A stretch of DNA of 64,000 nt from Trileptium ribeirensis (Eukaryota > Nematoda > Enoplea > Enoplida > Thoracostomopsidae): contig JASANE010029376.1 of NCBI GenBank assembly GCA_030248225.1, positions 62,001-126,000 on the forward strand, read 5' to 3'. Position 1 is the stretch's first letter. Every line of letters begins with the position of its first letter. A program made the position numbers and the translations under genes. This document shows positions 42,201 through 57,200 of the stretch, piece by piece. Under the pieces are notes generated by a model. That model was given only the letters and a program-made list of their open reading frames with translations, was not told the DNA's origin and did not search any database.

Positions 42201-45200
42201 GTGGGCCGCCTGGTTCCGGATAGTGACCAAAATAGGGACAGACCACGAATTAGTGGCGGTCTCTTACGATTTGGGGAGAATCTATATCCTTGCACAAGCT
42301 GCATCATGCTGAACGTAACCGTTCTTCATGAAGACAGCTAAATTAAATACAGCGGAGATTAATGAGCAAGGAAGTATTTAATACTAGTGGCATATTAAAA
42401 CTAATCCAGTAATTGCGTCTAGTCATAGCATCTTCTAGCGTTAAAACGTCCCTGTCCCCTATCAATATTTTAATATTGTCAATATAATCATTTATTCTGT
42501 AATGCACATACCTAGCCGCACCACAGAACTTTCGCGGTAAGAATCGTAAAAAGCTGCGAAAACTGTAAAAAAATTACTTTTCGAGGGGCTAAAAATCGAA
42601 GTGGGGGGGCCATAATTTTTGGGGTTGGAGCAACGTGGCGAATCGAGGGTCGGGCCAGACCGGGGGAGGGGGAGGGACGAAAAGCGCCATTCGATTTGGA
42701 GAAGCCAGCATACGAGCCACGGACTGACTTTGTTATAATCTTAATGCCATACTCGCTTGAGCGCGAATTTTAGTTCTACAGTCACGGATAAAAATAAGTG
42801 CACCAAATACGAACGCAACAACGTTCGATTATAAACGAACGTTGTAAGGTTAGTATGCTTTTACGTTCAGTCAGAAATGATCGCAAAAAATGTGTCATAC
42901 ACATGACCACGTGGGTTTGAGTTTACGTTCGATTGTAAACGAATGTTCTAACGTTCGTTCAAGCTTCGCGCTCATTTTATATGAACCTATTTTTGTCCGT
43001 GAGCATACTTATTATTACACAATTAAATCGACCAATCTATTCATTTAAGCAATTTTCAGTCGATGTTTTACACTAATAACTGACGTTGAAGCAAAATATA
43101 CAGCAAAATCCCCTTGTGTTTTCGGCAGTAAGCTCTACACCATAACCACATACGAACAGAAATATTTTTGGCAATCTCGTTTCTAGTTAACACTAATTCT
43201 AGGCACGTCGAACACTCACTTGCTCCATTTCGTTCAGCTTCAAAACATGACAAGTAGTATTGCTGTCCCCAAGCATCGAAAGCCGGAAAATGCTTGCAAA
43301 TTTTTGATTAATTCCATCGTTTGAATTACCGCTTCCACCGATCGCCTTACCAAATCTGTGCACATAACCATCAGTGCTCTGTTTGCTGTCCGAAGTAAGC
43401 CCTGAGAAATTTCCTGCCCGAATCCGTCCACCAAGGCGAACACGTTCGTCTAACCCGAGACCACCGGCTATCATGGCAAGAGCGACTAACGGGCGGCCAA
43501 AAGATGTTATCCACGTTGATTGGTCGGCATTTTGAGAAGCACCTGGCGTCGCAGGTGTCACTGAACCTGACAATGCCGCTACTGCTTGGCAAATCGTGAG
43601 TAGTTTATTAGGATGTTCGCAGTATTCCGACAACCGAACAATGGCATCCTAAAACCCTATTATTGTAACGTATATAACTAAATTACAAGCGTGTGCTTGA
43701 AATTTGAATATGGCAACCGGTTACACACGTGCTGCTGTAGCCTGTGTGGTCCATGGGTCCCTTATTATATATAGGGTAGTCATGATGCTTGAATAATGTA
43801 TTATTCCACATATTAAATCACGTATAATACACAAAAACAGTGCAGATAAACGGCTGAACCACATTCACCAGATTAATTTAGTAACTTTAACTTACTATGG
43901 CAGCGTCTTGGTTCGGTTGAGGCGTTGGACTAACTGTGCGGACACTTAAACACCTAAGCTACCATGTTCTGTTTCTGTAATCGATCAGCATTTTCCAAAA
44001 TACGTTGTATGTTTTATTCAGATTCCACTCGAGTAAAATCCCTCCTAGACATGTACAAGTGTTTTTATGATTTTATGGAGAAATCTATCAGAATACAAAA
44101 TATGCGTTCTTCCACCAATATAGCGCTAGCATTTAAGCACCCAAACCATGGGTGTGCATAGGGGAGGTGGATAAGGGTACTTACTTCCCCAGTAGCCATA
44201 AATTGGCAGAATTGTGAAAACTGTTAGCACAAATTGACAAAACTCGGGGAAATTTTTGGGAAAAATTGGAGAGATCAGCAAAACTATTAAAAATTTTGGG
44301 AAAATCATTAGTTCCTAAAATTTCGAAAATTTACTCTCTCGGACCCCGTGGGAACCATCTATACCCCACATAAGCTGACGGACGTCGACAACCCAAACCC
44401 TAAATTCAAAACTAATATAACTACCACTATATGTCTTGGAGTCTTGGACTCCCATAAAGCTTCAGAAAACTATTTTCTTCTTTAAATTCTAGTTCAATAA
44501 AAGCTAAAATTCTACTATACAAAAATGCCAGCACAATATTATATTATAAATGTACCTTTACAAAGGTGTGGTTTCTAAACTCTTTATAAGTTTCTGGCCT
44601 GCTCAATTTGGGAAGAGAGGGGGTGAGATCCCCCACACACATTTTCCAAATAGTCCCATGCTCGTGAGATTTTCCCCCAGGTCCGTCTCCCCACTCGGCC
44701 GAAACCCCATGTTCAACTAAATAAAATTTTTTTGTCTGAAAATTTCTGTTTTTTGTATGCAAAAACTTTTTTAAGCATTAATTACGACTATTTCTACTGC
44801 TAAAACGTCGTTTTGTAGCTAGAAAATACATGCACGGCAGCAAAACTACACGAAGATATGGAAATATTTAGTATTTTTAAGCAAAATTTATCTGCCCCAA
44901 CTTTGAAATTTTCCCTGAGAATGAACATGCCCCAACACGAAGTTCCCCCCTCACTTTTCGGAGGGCTGTGGACAGGCCAGAGTTTATAGGTAGGACTTGG
45001 GGATTTTCCACGTCCGATAGTGATTAATAACTCACAATCAAAAAAGTCAATCATTTGTCAGGTGATTAGTTGAAATTCTACCGGTTGTGCAGCCGACTAT
45101 GTGTAATCAGAACGTAGTGAAACGTAGTGGAGATTGTGTGTTGCAGGGCTCAAATCTTTAAATTCTGTCTGTGTGTGATCGACCATAACTCGGGAACACC

Positions 45201-48200
45201 TAACCAATTTTCATGATTTGGAGCTCATTCGATATAGTCGATTTACCATGTACATCTCCAAGCGTTTTTTGATTTCCGGTCTGGTTCCGGGGCAGGTGTA
45301 AAGATGTGGCTTTTTTGCCCCATTTTAGTACCCTTCACAGAAGCAAGGTTATTTTTATCTTAACTTTCGATTTTTTCTTTGGTTGGTTATAGGTCGGGTC
45401 TGGTGAGAACCCTCGGATATAGAAGACCTCGCCATATCATGGCGCCCGGGAATACAGGTTCCGAGCATTCATAGTTGGCAGACATTTTATAAAAATACCT
45501 ACCAATAATTCAAATATACTACTTGTTCGTTATAACAATCATCTGATTTTAGAAATTAAAAAGTACTACAAATAAATATTTTTCATCCAAACTATTCTTT
45601 TAGCAATCAATAAGTCAATAAAACTGAAATTTATCATTTTTAACAAACTGATTGTGAGTGCTCGATGAGGAGGCAGGTGTATTATTGTAATTTTCTAACT
45701 AAATCTGTACCTGCCTACCTGTATCTAATGATCACCAATCGGTTGAACATAAGAAAAAGAAATATTTACTAGCATGCTGATTTTTTAAGTATGTCACTTC
45801 GGTCACATCTCAAATGAAACATGCCGGTGAACATTTTGAATACCTATAATATAGGTATTCAAAATTATCGATTATTTAGATCAAACCAATGCATAGTAGC
45901 GTCCGCTACTCTTGTTGTTACTCAGAAACAAACACTAGTATATTCTGAAAAACAAATTTCTGACGTTCCAAGTTATTCTTCTTTTTCTATTTTTTCCTGC
46001 ACAAATTCGGATTTTGAAAGATTGTCTAAACTCGAACTATTATTTTGTGCTGGACCTTTTAAATTATGTTTCATAGTAAAATGATAAATGCCGCTCCCTC
46101 TTTTTTGTTTTACGATTAAGGCTCCGGTTCTGGATTTATGGGGTTTGAAGTACGGTAGTAAAATGATAAATGATGATGTCTCTGTTTGTTATTCAATTAA
46201 GGCTCCGGTTCTGGAGTTATGGGGTTTGAGGTATGGCACCCCAGTGGTTCCTCGACCCAAAATTTGAAAATTTGTTCTGGCGTCTTGGACGACTAAGTTT
46301 CACCTGGGGCATGGGAAACTCATTGCCGGGGCTGGTTTTGCCCTGTGACCCATGGCTCTTTGGGTAAGGGGGTATGGCGCCCCAAAGCTCGGGGTCAGAA
46401 GTCAAAATGAGGGTTTTCCCACATTTTAGTACCCTTAAGATTATTTTTATCTTAACTTTCGATTTTTTCTCTGGTTGATTTTATTTCATAGTTATGGGGT
46501 TTGAGGTATGGTGTCCCAATGGTTCCTCGACCCAAAATTCGAAAATTTGTTCTGACGTCCTGGGCGGCTGAAAAGTTTACTTGAGAGTTTTCGGGCATGG
46601 GAAACTCATTGTCGGTGTTGATACAAAAAGCGTAGGTGTAGCTGTGCTTCCATACTTTCTGCAATCTCGATAGAGTTACTAGTTTTAGTTATTTGACATA
46701 CAAACCAGCTTTTGGTTCAAAAGTACAATTCACAACAAAACATTTTGCTTTCTACAGTCATTTTCATAATCATAAAATCAAGAATAAACTAAATTATAAG
46801 AATATTAGAGATCTTGTTTGCGTAATTCACGCTGCTAATCAAAAGTGTCTGTAACCTACTATTATAGAGTTTTTAAACTTAAAATAATTATCAATCGTTT
46901 AATTGCTGTCCGAATGTAATTGGTGGTAAATTGTTGTCCGAAGCAACTAACCTTTTTAAAAATAAGTAGTGATGCTTTCCAAGCAGGTTTTGAGACAAGG
47001 CTCAACACCAATGAGCAAAGCTGCTCAGCAATCGACACATTGGACGGTGCAACTGAGCTTGTGATGGGAACGCGAGATTTTTTTCGAACTATAAATTTCA
47101 ATAAACATACAAGATAAACGTCATTTCCTGTTTTCAAAGAATCAAAATTACATAATTAACAGCTTATTATGAAAAAACATAGAAACAATTCAATGGAAAC
47201 AATAACGATTTTAGCAAATGTCTATAAATTTAAAGCAGGTTATTACATAATATAAACGAATGTCTTGGTATTAATAGTCTGTTCGTTTCGAATACAGAGT
47301 TCAACTCTAGCGTACAGAGACCAAATAACAGACTGTGTTAATCGTATCAATCGTTTCTAATACTATGTGACAAAGGACTAACGCGAGGTTTTAAGACACT
47401 CAGAAACAAACAATTATTGTTACCACTAACATTTTTTCAAAGTGAACGTAATAAAAATGTTATCATACAAGACGCAATCAGGTAATCATTATAATAATTC
47501 AGACAACCAAGGCATATCTATAGGAGATGTCCGAAATAAACGACGCTTTTCGAGCAAACGAAAATGACGAGAAGACATTAAACGAGTAGTGCAATACCAT
47601 GTTTTACGCTGCAACAGGACATCCAGTGAAACGACAAATAACGCCTAACGATCTTCGAACAGTAGTTCCAAGACCATCGAGCAAAGATATGATATTTCAG
47701 GAGAATACTGTAATGATAAAGCAGCATTAGCTGTTCGCAAAAACTCACTCAACAGTTTTCCAGACATAGAAACGTTTGTATCACGATTCGGTGGTGTCAG
47801 AATTGCAGCGACTAATACCGCAATAATTCGATCAAGTATCGCAGATGGTTGAAGCTCTGATTTAGTGTTTTTGGCCAGCATATCGTCGTCAACTTCTTGG
47901 AGGACATTTTTTAGAACACGGATTAAGCAGATCTTAAACGTTTACCAAACTATATCCGCGTAAACCATTAGATTATTACAAAATTAAACATTAGTTAGTG
48001 AGTCATCTGTAGTGGTATAACCGTAAAAACTTTACTTTGTGCAAAATATGTATAATGCCAAAATGCAATGTTTGCATCATAGATTACACTGTAATGTATT
48101 AAACAAACTATTCGACGGCTAAATGCGACTACAAATGAAGTACCAAACATAGCAATAGTTCAATATCAGCCAAAAATAAGTGCAATCGAAATCGCAATCG

Positions 48201-51200
48201 ATGGAAATTTAGTTTAATCACAATCTACCAAAATTTCGTTGAATCAAAATTTCACAAATTTGAAATTAATTGCGCTCAAATCGAAAACGATCAAAATTTG
48301 AGCCGGCTATTTGGCACCGCGACTGTAGTTTCATCAATGTCTAAGCCTTAAGCAACCTATTCCATGGCTTAGTGTTGGACAACTGAAATATCAATCGTTC
48401 AGGACAAGTGGTAGCTACAAATTAATGGATGTGTATTAAGAAGCACATCACTTTTCGTCAAAAGTATACCAAAAAGAGTATTCGGCAAAAAAACATGACG
48501 AACAGACTCACTGCATCGTTCGGATACAAACGAATCCACCATTCGCAGCATAAACTATCGAGAAGGAAATCGATGAAGCGGGAGCTATGCCATACGGCCA
48601 CTGCTCGACTGAATGACGGAAATATTGACGTAAGCGACGCAAGAAATTTCCAATTAGCCCACGCTTGATTTTGAAATGCTATGTGCGAAAGTCGGCCATG
48701 ACCCATACACCCTAAAACGAAGCTATTTAACACAATAGAAAGCTAGGTCAAACGTTGACCAGACCAAAGCGTGAGGTAAGTGTATAATGTTTTCTAGGGA
48801 ATCGCGCTAAAACTGTTAATAAACTGCATCAAAAACACGGAAACGTTATATTTCTAGTGGAGGATTACCGCAAGTTTTTAACTGTTTTTAATCACACCAA
48901 TTTTGAGCTTCGAAAAAAAGTAGTTGCAATTTTTATGCCCCATTGGAAGGGTCTTCCAACGGCGAGTACATTACGCCAGGAGCCCAAAATTTTGCCAGGG
49001 AGATCGAATCCAAATTCTGGAACAGGCTAAGCTGGCCATGTGCCGAGCTACGATCTAGAGTGTCGGATGCGGCACACGGTGCAGTTGAATTGACTGCTAC
49101 AGCAGGAGCGACTGCGGCTGTTTGGCTAAGCCTACCGTTTATTGATTGACATCGGAAGCTGTATCGCCTTATCCAATCCGTCCAAAAACATAGGTCTCAC
49201 AACAGAGGACGCGCACCTACGACATGGTAACAACAGCTCCTAAAGGACTGCGAACCGTACTACTACGTTTCCAACCGGCGTCGGAAAAAACGCTATCAAT
49301 ATCGTCACAGTGGTCGCGAAAAAAGGCTCTCACGAAGACGCACTCTGACCATAAGGGTGCCCCACAACCGTGGATCGATCACGTATACTGTTTACAACAA
49401 AACTGTTTAGACAAAATAAAAAATATTTCAGTATTAAGTCATTTGTCATATTAATGTTGTACGAACATCGATAAAGCGTCGACAATCTCATTAATGTTGT
49501 ACGAACATCGATCAAGCGTCGACAATCTCGTGTGAGTTTCGAGCGAGTAACAAAGATAAACCCCTAATCGTCCTCTTTGAATGTATAATTCTACCAGCGA
49601 TAAAATGCGTACGCGAAAATTTGTATTTAATACCGCTTACCACTGTTGAGTGCATTGTAAAACAATGCTACAACTTTCCCGCGAGCCGAACGCTCAAGTC
49701 CTACGGGAGCTGTTGTACTTCTTTGAGTTTGCTTATCAAAAACGCTCGGCTCCATGGCTACAATAGCTTGTAGAAAAATCTTTGCGATGCATTGGTGCCA
49801 GATCTGTAGCAATACTTGGAGTCCTTTCCGTTTTTCGTCTGAAACCACCAATATTTGTGGTTATTCTATCGTTGTTGAGAAGATACAGTCAAAATTATCA
49901 GAAAAAATACCAACCAGTGATAAAAAATTATAATTCCTTGCATGAAGATGCAATATGTAAAACTATTTTGAGTAGCAACCAGTGCATTATGATGCTAACA
50001 ATGCAAATAAAAAGGTTTCAAAGAATTAACAACGCAGATTAATCATGTAGTTACCTTTTTGATAATTGTTAATTACGATATCAGATAACTCACAGCCCGC
50101 TAAAAAATAATAGATGGGCTAGTCTATAAGTGGGAGCGGGAATGAAATGTTTTCGCGCCCTTGCAAGTACTTGATGTTACATACCGTTTAAGTAAAAAAT
50201 ATTTGTTATTCAACGCACAGTCACTGACAACGCAATACGAATAAAATAATATTTATATTTACCGGGTTTTAACGCTGACGCAATGCCACAGCGAAACAAC
50301 TGTTCTATCACAGCAAAAACAATAGTAACGACTTATAATGACTATATTGATTTTGAGTGAACAGAATATGATCACTTTGACGGAACAGCAGAAAGGTACC
50401 AATTATAATGTACATCAATGATTAGTCATTTGCAACAACTACTCTTTCAGCAGACCACCCACGAGCTCTTAAGCGATATATCCTTCGGCCCTTCAACATA
50501 CCCAAACCAATGCAAGTGGGGCTTTTCATCAAAATCCATGAAGGTCTTTTTCCCCGTTCGAAAAGACTAGGTAACAGACGTGACGCTGCTGCACAACGCA
50601 ACTTCCAAACACAGTGCCCGTAAGACCCCAGCCATCGTAATCTCAAGGGCGGACCTAAATCCTCTAAATCCCAATGGCCAGTTCATCGGGTCTTAAATAC
50701 CTAGTTAGACTGGCGTAACATGCCAATTATTGGGCAATCTCCAATGATTAGCTATTACGCGAAGAACAAGGATACTGTTATCGGCTTGGGAGGGTGGTAG
50801 AAAGCACGATGTGGATACAACGTCCATGATTAATAGTTTCGATGGGGGCGCGAAGGATTCATCATTTCTACTCGACATCAAAAACATGATGATTAAATTT
50901 AAACGTCTATACATGTATATGTCATTCTCAGTCTAAGTTCAATTATGGTTAATTTCCTTAAATTTATTTGTTTTCGTTATTTGCACTCGTGAACCACAGC
51001 GAACAATAAGGGTACGAGGTGACGGCACGCAAATTGCACTCCTGGTCCTGGTGGAAATAAGTCGACAATGATTTCCAAGCTCCTAAACTTGCCTAAATCT
51101 GTCGTTTCCTAAGAAATTTTATCACAACTTTTGTACACAATGCCTAGCTTTCCAAGCGTAACTTGATATTTATTGCTATCAGAGAATTTTTCACGTTTTT

Positions 51201-54200
51201 AGCGATATTTACCGGAAACGGAACTGTATGAAACTTTTCATTTTTGTCGAAGTCATTCTGAATTCCCTTCGGTTATGATTTAGAGTACAAAATAAAAGCG
51301 ACACTCGCGAAAGAATATTTTTACATGATTCCCTGAGCCGAGTTATGAGCTAGGAGATTGAACTTGAGCCGACTGAGGTTAAATAAAGATTTTCTACAAA
51401 AATATTTAGGATTATCACACCGATCCTTGCTAACATTTTGATTTTGAGAATGATTACTAGGCTTTACTCATGATTTACGCACCCAGTTAGCCAAACTTAC
51501 ATATTTACGGATCTGTGCATTAAAAATTTGTGAATGGGTACCAAAGTTAGGAAAACGCTTCTGCGCAAAATTCTTCCAGTAATTTTTGCCAAAATTTTGT
51601 TGCGTAATACAAGAGTATTTGATCTTTCAAAAAGAACACTAAGGTTGAGAGAATTCAACTGGATCCATGAGCCCGGTGAACCAAAAGAGAGTCGCCCCCA
51701 CCTAAAATTTCAATCGATTATACCTCAAAATTCACTATAGGAATTTTGATGATTTTTGTTTTATGAATAAAGACAGACCCTTCACGAAACAAAAATTACA
51801 CGAAAAACAAACGCCGTTTAGGTTTTTACAAATTTACACAGATACTATTCACATATAGTCAGTTTCATAACTGAGCTTTAGATTCAGTTTCATTATAACA
51901 GTTACATTATATTTCCGTTTCTCCTCCTTGTAGGAGTCTTAGTTTCATTAATTAAGCGTAGCAGTATTGGAGAGGCTAAGCCCCGATACGCTGTCGCTGA
52001 AAATGCAGTATTAAATTAAAACGTTAAATTTTTGTATACTGAAAAGGATACTGAAAATGTTAAATTTTTGTACACAAATTTTAGTAACATCGCGCAATAC
52101 TATGTCATATCTGTCAAGTCTTGATCCGACAGAGCAATTTTGAGAAGGACTGTTGACTCGATCCTCAGAAATGGAAAATTTAGGTCGAATCCAGCCTCTG
52201 CAAATTTTAGCAGGCAACAATTTTGAGAAAAGAAAATTTTAGCTTTGCTTCACCATTTTGCTAGTTTGGGCTGTCGGCTTCGTCCGAAACCGATGAGCCG
52301 ATTATTTTAGGATATGATTTAGGATACGTTGCTTAAGGAAACGTCATTACGGTTTCAAGAACCGTTGAATGATCCACAAATTCATTTTGGTAGTTATGCG
52401 TGAGTAAACTTAAGGTAACCCCACAAACCATCCTATTCTGTCATCACCGATATCGAATCCCAAAGCCTTGTTACGGAAAACAGGCTTAATTTCATTAGGT
52501 TTTTCGCTAACCGAAAATTATTAAAATCAAAGTCAGGTGCCAGAAATTAGCCCTTTCTTCGAACAGAATTTTGGCGATTTCAGTTTGCAGAAATTCTGTT
52601 CCCTAATGTATTATCATTTAAATTTGGATTATTCAGTGTTCGCGAACATATTTAATGCAAAAGTGACATCACAATCAAATCGACAAATTTTCGCTCTCAA
52701 ACATTTGGGTAATTTTACTTAAATTTTGGCGAACACAGAATGGTTAGATTTCAATCGTGTGCGCTGTGTTCGAGAACAGTTTTACACCGAATTTCAAAAA
52801 GCGTTCCGTAACAAATTTTATCTAAAAATACAAAATAGGATAGTTGGCGGGGTAATTTTAAGTTTACTCAAGCACTAATGGCAGCAAAATTTTATCCAAA
52901 TTTCATAAGAAATAAGGTGCTTACCAATCGCTTCTTTTCAGCACCATTTTTGCTCGTGCTAGGAGTGGCACCAATGGCTTACTTGTCATAGTCACAAATC
53001 AATTTTAAATCTGAATTGAGTCTTATCTAGTTAAACTAAGACCTAAGCTATGAAAAAATTCGCATTGAAAAGAACAGATCTATCTTAAGACAGTGTGAAC
53101 CTCCTCTTTCATCGATATAGACATCTATTTGTTGAAATTATTAGAGCTCCGGCTTATTCGGAAACCTCCCTCTTAAACTTTCTTCTTGAGTACCTCCCTC
53201 TTAAACATTCTTCTTGAGTACAGCAAGCTAGCGACTTAGAAAATTACTTGATACTACTTAATCAATTAGCTTTAGTTTCGAAGAAATAGTTTGTTCTTCG
53301 GATGTCTAGTTGGTACCATAGTCGTGATTTCATTTAGCAGTATTATCTTTATAAGATGATTTAGGATAATCTTTAATTTCGACTTTTACTTCGTGGTAGC
53401 AACCATTAGGTTTCTTTTTAAGATGCGACATAACGACGTCGCTGTGTGCTACTATGAATTCAACCCTAGAACTTAAGATAGAATTTTGTAAGAGCCCGCG
53501 AGCCTCCGGCCTTTTTTGTCTTAAAAGTTTGTACTGCAGCCCTGTCCCTTTGAGATTAAAACACAAAGTTAATACCAACTTAATTACTTACTACTATTAT
53601 CTGCTTACTGTCAGATCGTAGCCATACTGATATCTGAGTTAGCAATTACGCAATACTTAATGGCTCTAAATTTGGGTGTTATTGGTAATCGATATCGGCA
53701 ACAAACAGTTTTCAAGCAAACTTTCGGAAAAAATTGACTTCCTATCCTATACTTCATTCATCAGGAGTATTGCACTAGATTGCGAGAACCCATGCTTTTT
53801 GCCAACAACCAAGAAAACGGTTTCGCCGAACCAGATTTAGGCTTTAGATGAATTGGCGAACCTCAAAATAATTCGAAATTTTGAGCTTAGTAATTTTCCG
53901 TGGATCAGACTGATATGCATCTTCGTAAAATTGTACAAAAAACAGCACAAAATTTCTCAAAGTAAATATTAATTTCCCCATGTTTGATAAGCTTGGCATC
54001 GTATAAAATAGACGACGTATGCAACCCGTCCGGGGTACGAACCGCGCTACCAGAGCATATCCTGTAAAGGGTTCTTGCGGATTTTACTAAGCTCCGTAGC
54101 TTCTTGGGATCGACCGAGAGAAATGAGTAAGTTAGGTCCCCCAGGACGATAGCAGAGGTCGCACGGGCCTTGCGTTTGGAAGTGCGCAGTACAGCAGAGT

Positions 54201-57200
54201 AACGGCGCAGTAATACAAACAAACATGGTATAGCACATGCTGACCAGAACCGAAATAGTATTAAGCAAGTGCCAGTTTGCTATGTAAAATACATCGTCCA
54301 CTGTTATTATTTCTCTTGTTAAACACTAAGTAATTTAGAGTTTGTCTTACCGGGAGACGGACCGAAATAGTCAAACACGCCAGAAATATCAGGCTTCCGT
54401 TGCGCCTGAAACAAATACTTGTTCGCATCCGTATTCAAAACAGTCCTGAATCTTTAATCTAAACAAGTAGGATGATTTCACTATTGATGTTGCCGTGACA
54501 AAGCAATGTGCAACAATTCACGCCGTCATAACCAAAATACTAGAACTCACGTAGCTAGGGGAAATGAAGCGAATGTGGCTACTCTGCCCTTATTAACGAT
54601 TTCTGTCGTTCCAAATTCGGGTCCCTAAACCCGCTTAAACTCCCACGATACCAATCATAAACCGGCAATACTTCATTAACAATACTACGGCCATTTTATC
54701 CATATATCAAAACTGAAGAACTCTTTATTTCTTTTTCCAACGACCAAAACTACACAAACTTTTGAAATTTATAAATAACAAATTTCAAAAAGAAATTAAA
54801 ATTTAAAGAATGATTTTTTTACGTAGTAGGGCCCCTAAGACTTGTCTTGATGGGTACCACGCACGTACATTTGCTTTTGTCGTATCAAGCAATCTTGAAA
54901 ACTATACGCACGTTCGATAGACATTCTATAGATCTATGCTGCAAAAGTGGCTAAATTTCACCATTTCTGGTGCCAAAATTTAGAAAATTTAGAAATACCA
55001 GGTGCACACTCTGACAAGATAGGCTTTCAAAGAAAAAAAGTTTTTTTAAAATCGGTTCAGTGATTCTTGAGATCCGTCGGACCGAACGAACGGACTGACA
55101 TCGACCTTTTTACTCCCAGACAGAAAATAAAAACACTTCGCTCGGCTTCGCCGAGCTCCGCTCAATAAAAATGGGTAAAAGCAACGTTGTAACTCTCAAA
55201 GAGATGATTATACGGTGGTATGCGCTTTTTGCTGGGAAGGCTTTATCTCGAGATATAGGTCACAAAACATAAATAGCCAGATGGCCAAAATTCAAAAAAT
55301 AATATGACCCCTGACTGCTCCGAGGCCCATTTTGACCCGGGAGAAGTTAGCCGGGTTTAGCGTCTAATCAAAGGTAGACCGAGACTGAATCTGTGAATAT
55401 AAAACTGTGAAGAATATGGGGATGAGTATGACCTCCATAGCAGGACAAAAACACTAAATTTTTAAGATTTTTGCCGCTACGAAAGCTACTGGTGGAAACT
55501 CCACTCGCTCCCCTTCAATCACAATGATATTGTACCAAATCATAAATAAAATTGGTATATTTTTTGATTATAAAAAAAGAATCTTAACGAATGCATCATA
55601 AACTAGCAAACAATATTCAATATTTTGTGTAATAAACGAAAATCAACAAGCCTATAGCAAATTTGCTCCGAACTAAATATAACTTCAACACAATACCCAA
55701 TAAATCATCATATGGTTTACATACAGTACCCGCCAGAAACGACTCCTTGCTCGAAAAGCATTACAGCACTGCTCGCTCTCAGCTCATTCGAAAGGCGACA
55801 GCTATTTGTAGCGCGCATTGTAGTTCTGTTGTACAGCACAAAGGTCTGACATTCAAATGCAGAATCTAGCGCTTATACATAGATGAGGAACTATATTATA
55901 CTTAGCAAAACTAGCGGTAAAAATCACACAGTAACCAACAGAACATGCCGCTGCTCGCGTGTTGGTCGATCGCTCGAACTGCGACATCTTTTTATGGTGC
56001 GTACTGTGCAACATTAGACTAAACCTTTTTGCTCGCTCCCAAATTTGTCTTTGACGAGTGATATAATGTCATGCTCAGAAATAATAGCATATTTTTGGCG
56101 AACCGTTTGCGAACAGCTCGCAAAGAATTAACAGCTGTTCAATTGCTATTCACGAAATATTCGCGAAAAATTTGCTTTTATTACTGAGCGTGACAATGTT
56201 ATGTTGTGAAATGATGCACTGCATTTTTCAAATATTACTGTTATTTCGAATACGGAGTGCTTATTAGTGCATTCATTAAGTGATAACCAAATGCACAAAT
56301 AACAACAAATATAATTTTAACCATTAGCTATGCCTGTGGTTTCCACGGAAGGAAACCACGAAGAATGAACATGGCTACATTAACCATACTTTCGCTCTTC
56401 CCAGATATCTTAACCATTTTTGCTATTTGTATCCGTTAATGTAACCTCGCAGGAATTTTAAACAACCACAACCTACAGCACGCCAGATTTAGGTGGTCAG
56501 GTTTGGCCATTAGTTAAGCACAGAAAAACGATTTTTTTAAGAATCGTTCTGCAAAAAATTTACGAACAGTTCTCGAAAAATTGACGAATGGCAATTAACT
56601 GCTGTTACTTTTGTGCAAACTGCTCGAAACACTTTGCGAACAATTCAGGAAAAATTTGATTATATTTCTTGTGCCGTAACTGTATTTACATTTGTTAATT
56701 GGAAACTTTCCACGGAATGCAAGATTTATGGTGTTGTGGCAACTGCGGTGTTGGGGTCCGCGCAGCATCTGCCGCCTCCCGCCGTGGAAACCGGACAGGC
56801 CCATGCAGGTGGGGCTGTATGGAGCCTGTGATATCGGAGCTGGAAACCCGGTTTCCCATTCAATTGCTCGAAACCAAACCCAACATGATTCGATCTCATA
56901 CCAATTCCAACGATGCTCCCGCGTGCTGGGTAGATGAAACGCGTTGTATCTCACTCGTGAACAGCATGATAAATGGACAAACGAGTGCGGCTCGTCCTCT
57001 TTCTCTCGACAAGCTATAGAAAAAATATCTACGACAGCAAAGAACAATCTGCAAATGACCAGCTGGAATGTGCATACACTGCTCAAACTTGGCTATGAGG
57101 AACTAATTTTTGATTTTTTGCAGCGCCGTGTGGTCGACATAGCAGGTATATATGTGAGCACAGGTTACCGGAACAGGTCACGCGAAACGTATATCATCCG

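Noticed and set aside
42105..42341. Plus-strand frame with some protein-like texture
   Set aside because: Opposed frame on the other strand, no motif, no splice context.
48429..49149. Basic plus-strand frames resembling a transposase
   Set aside because: No catalytic or DNA-binding motif that I can name.
53905..54301. Minus-strand frames near a B-box-like string (GGTTCGTACCCCGG)
   Set aside because: No A box at the right distance, no matching splice phase; the exon chain passes from 59871 to 54351 to 49838 without it.
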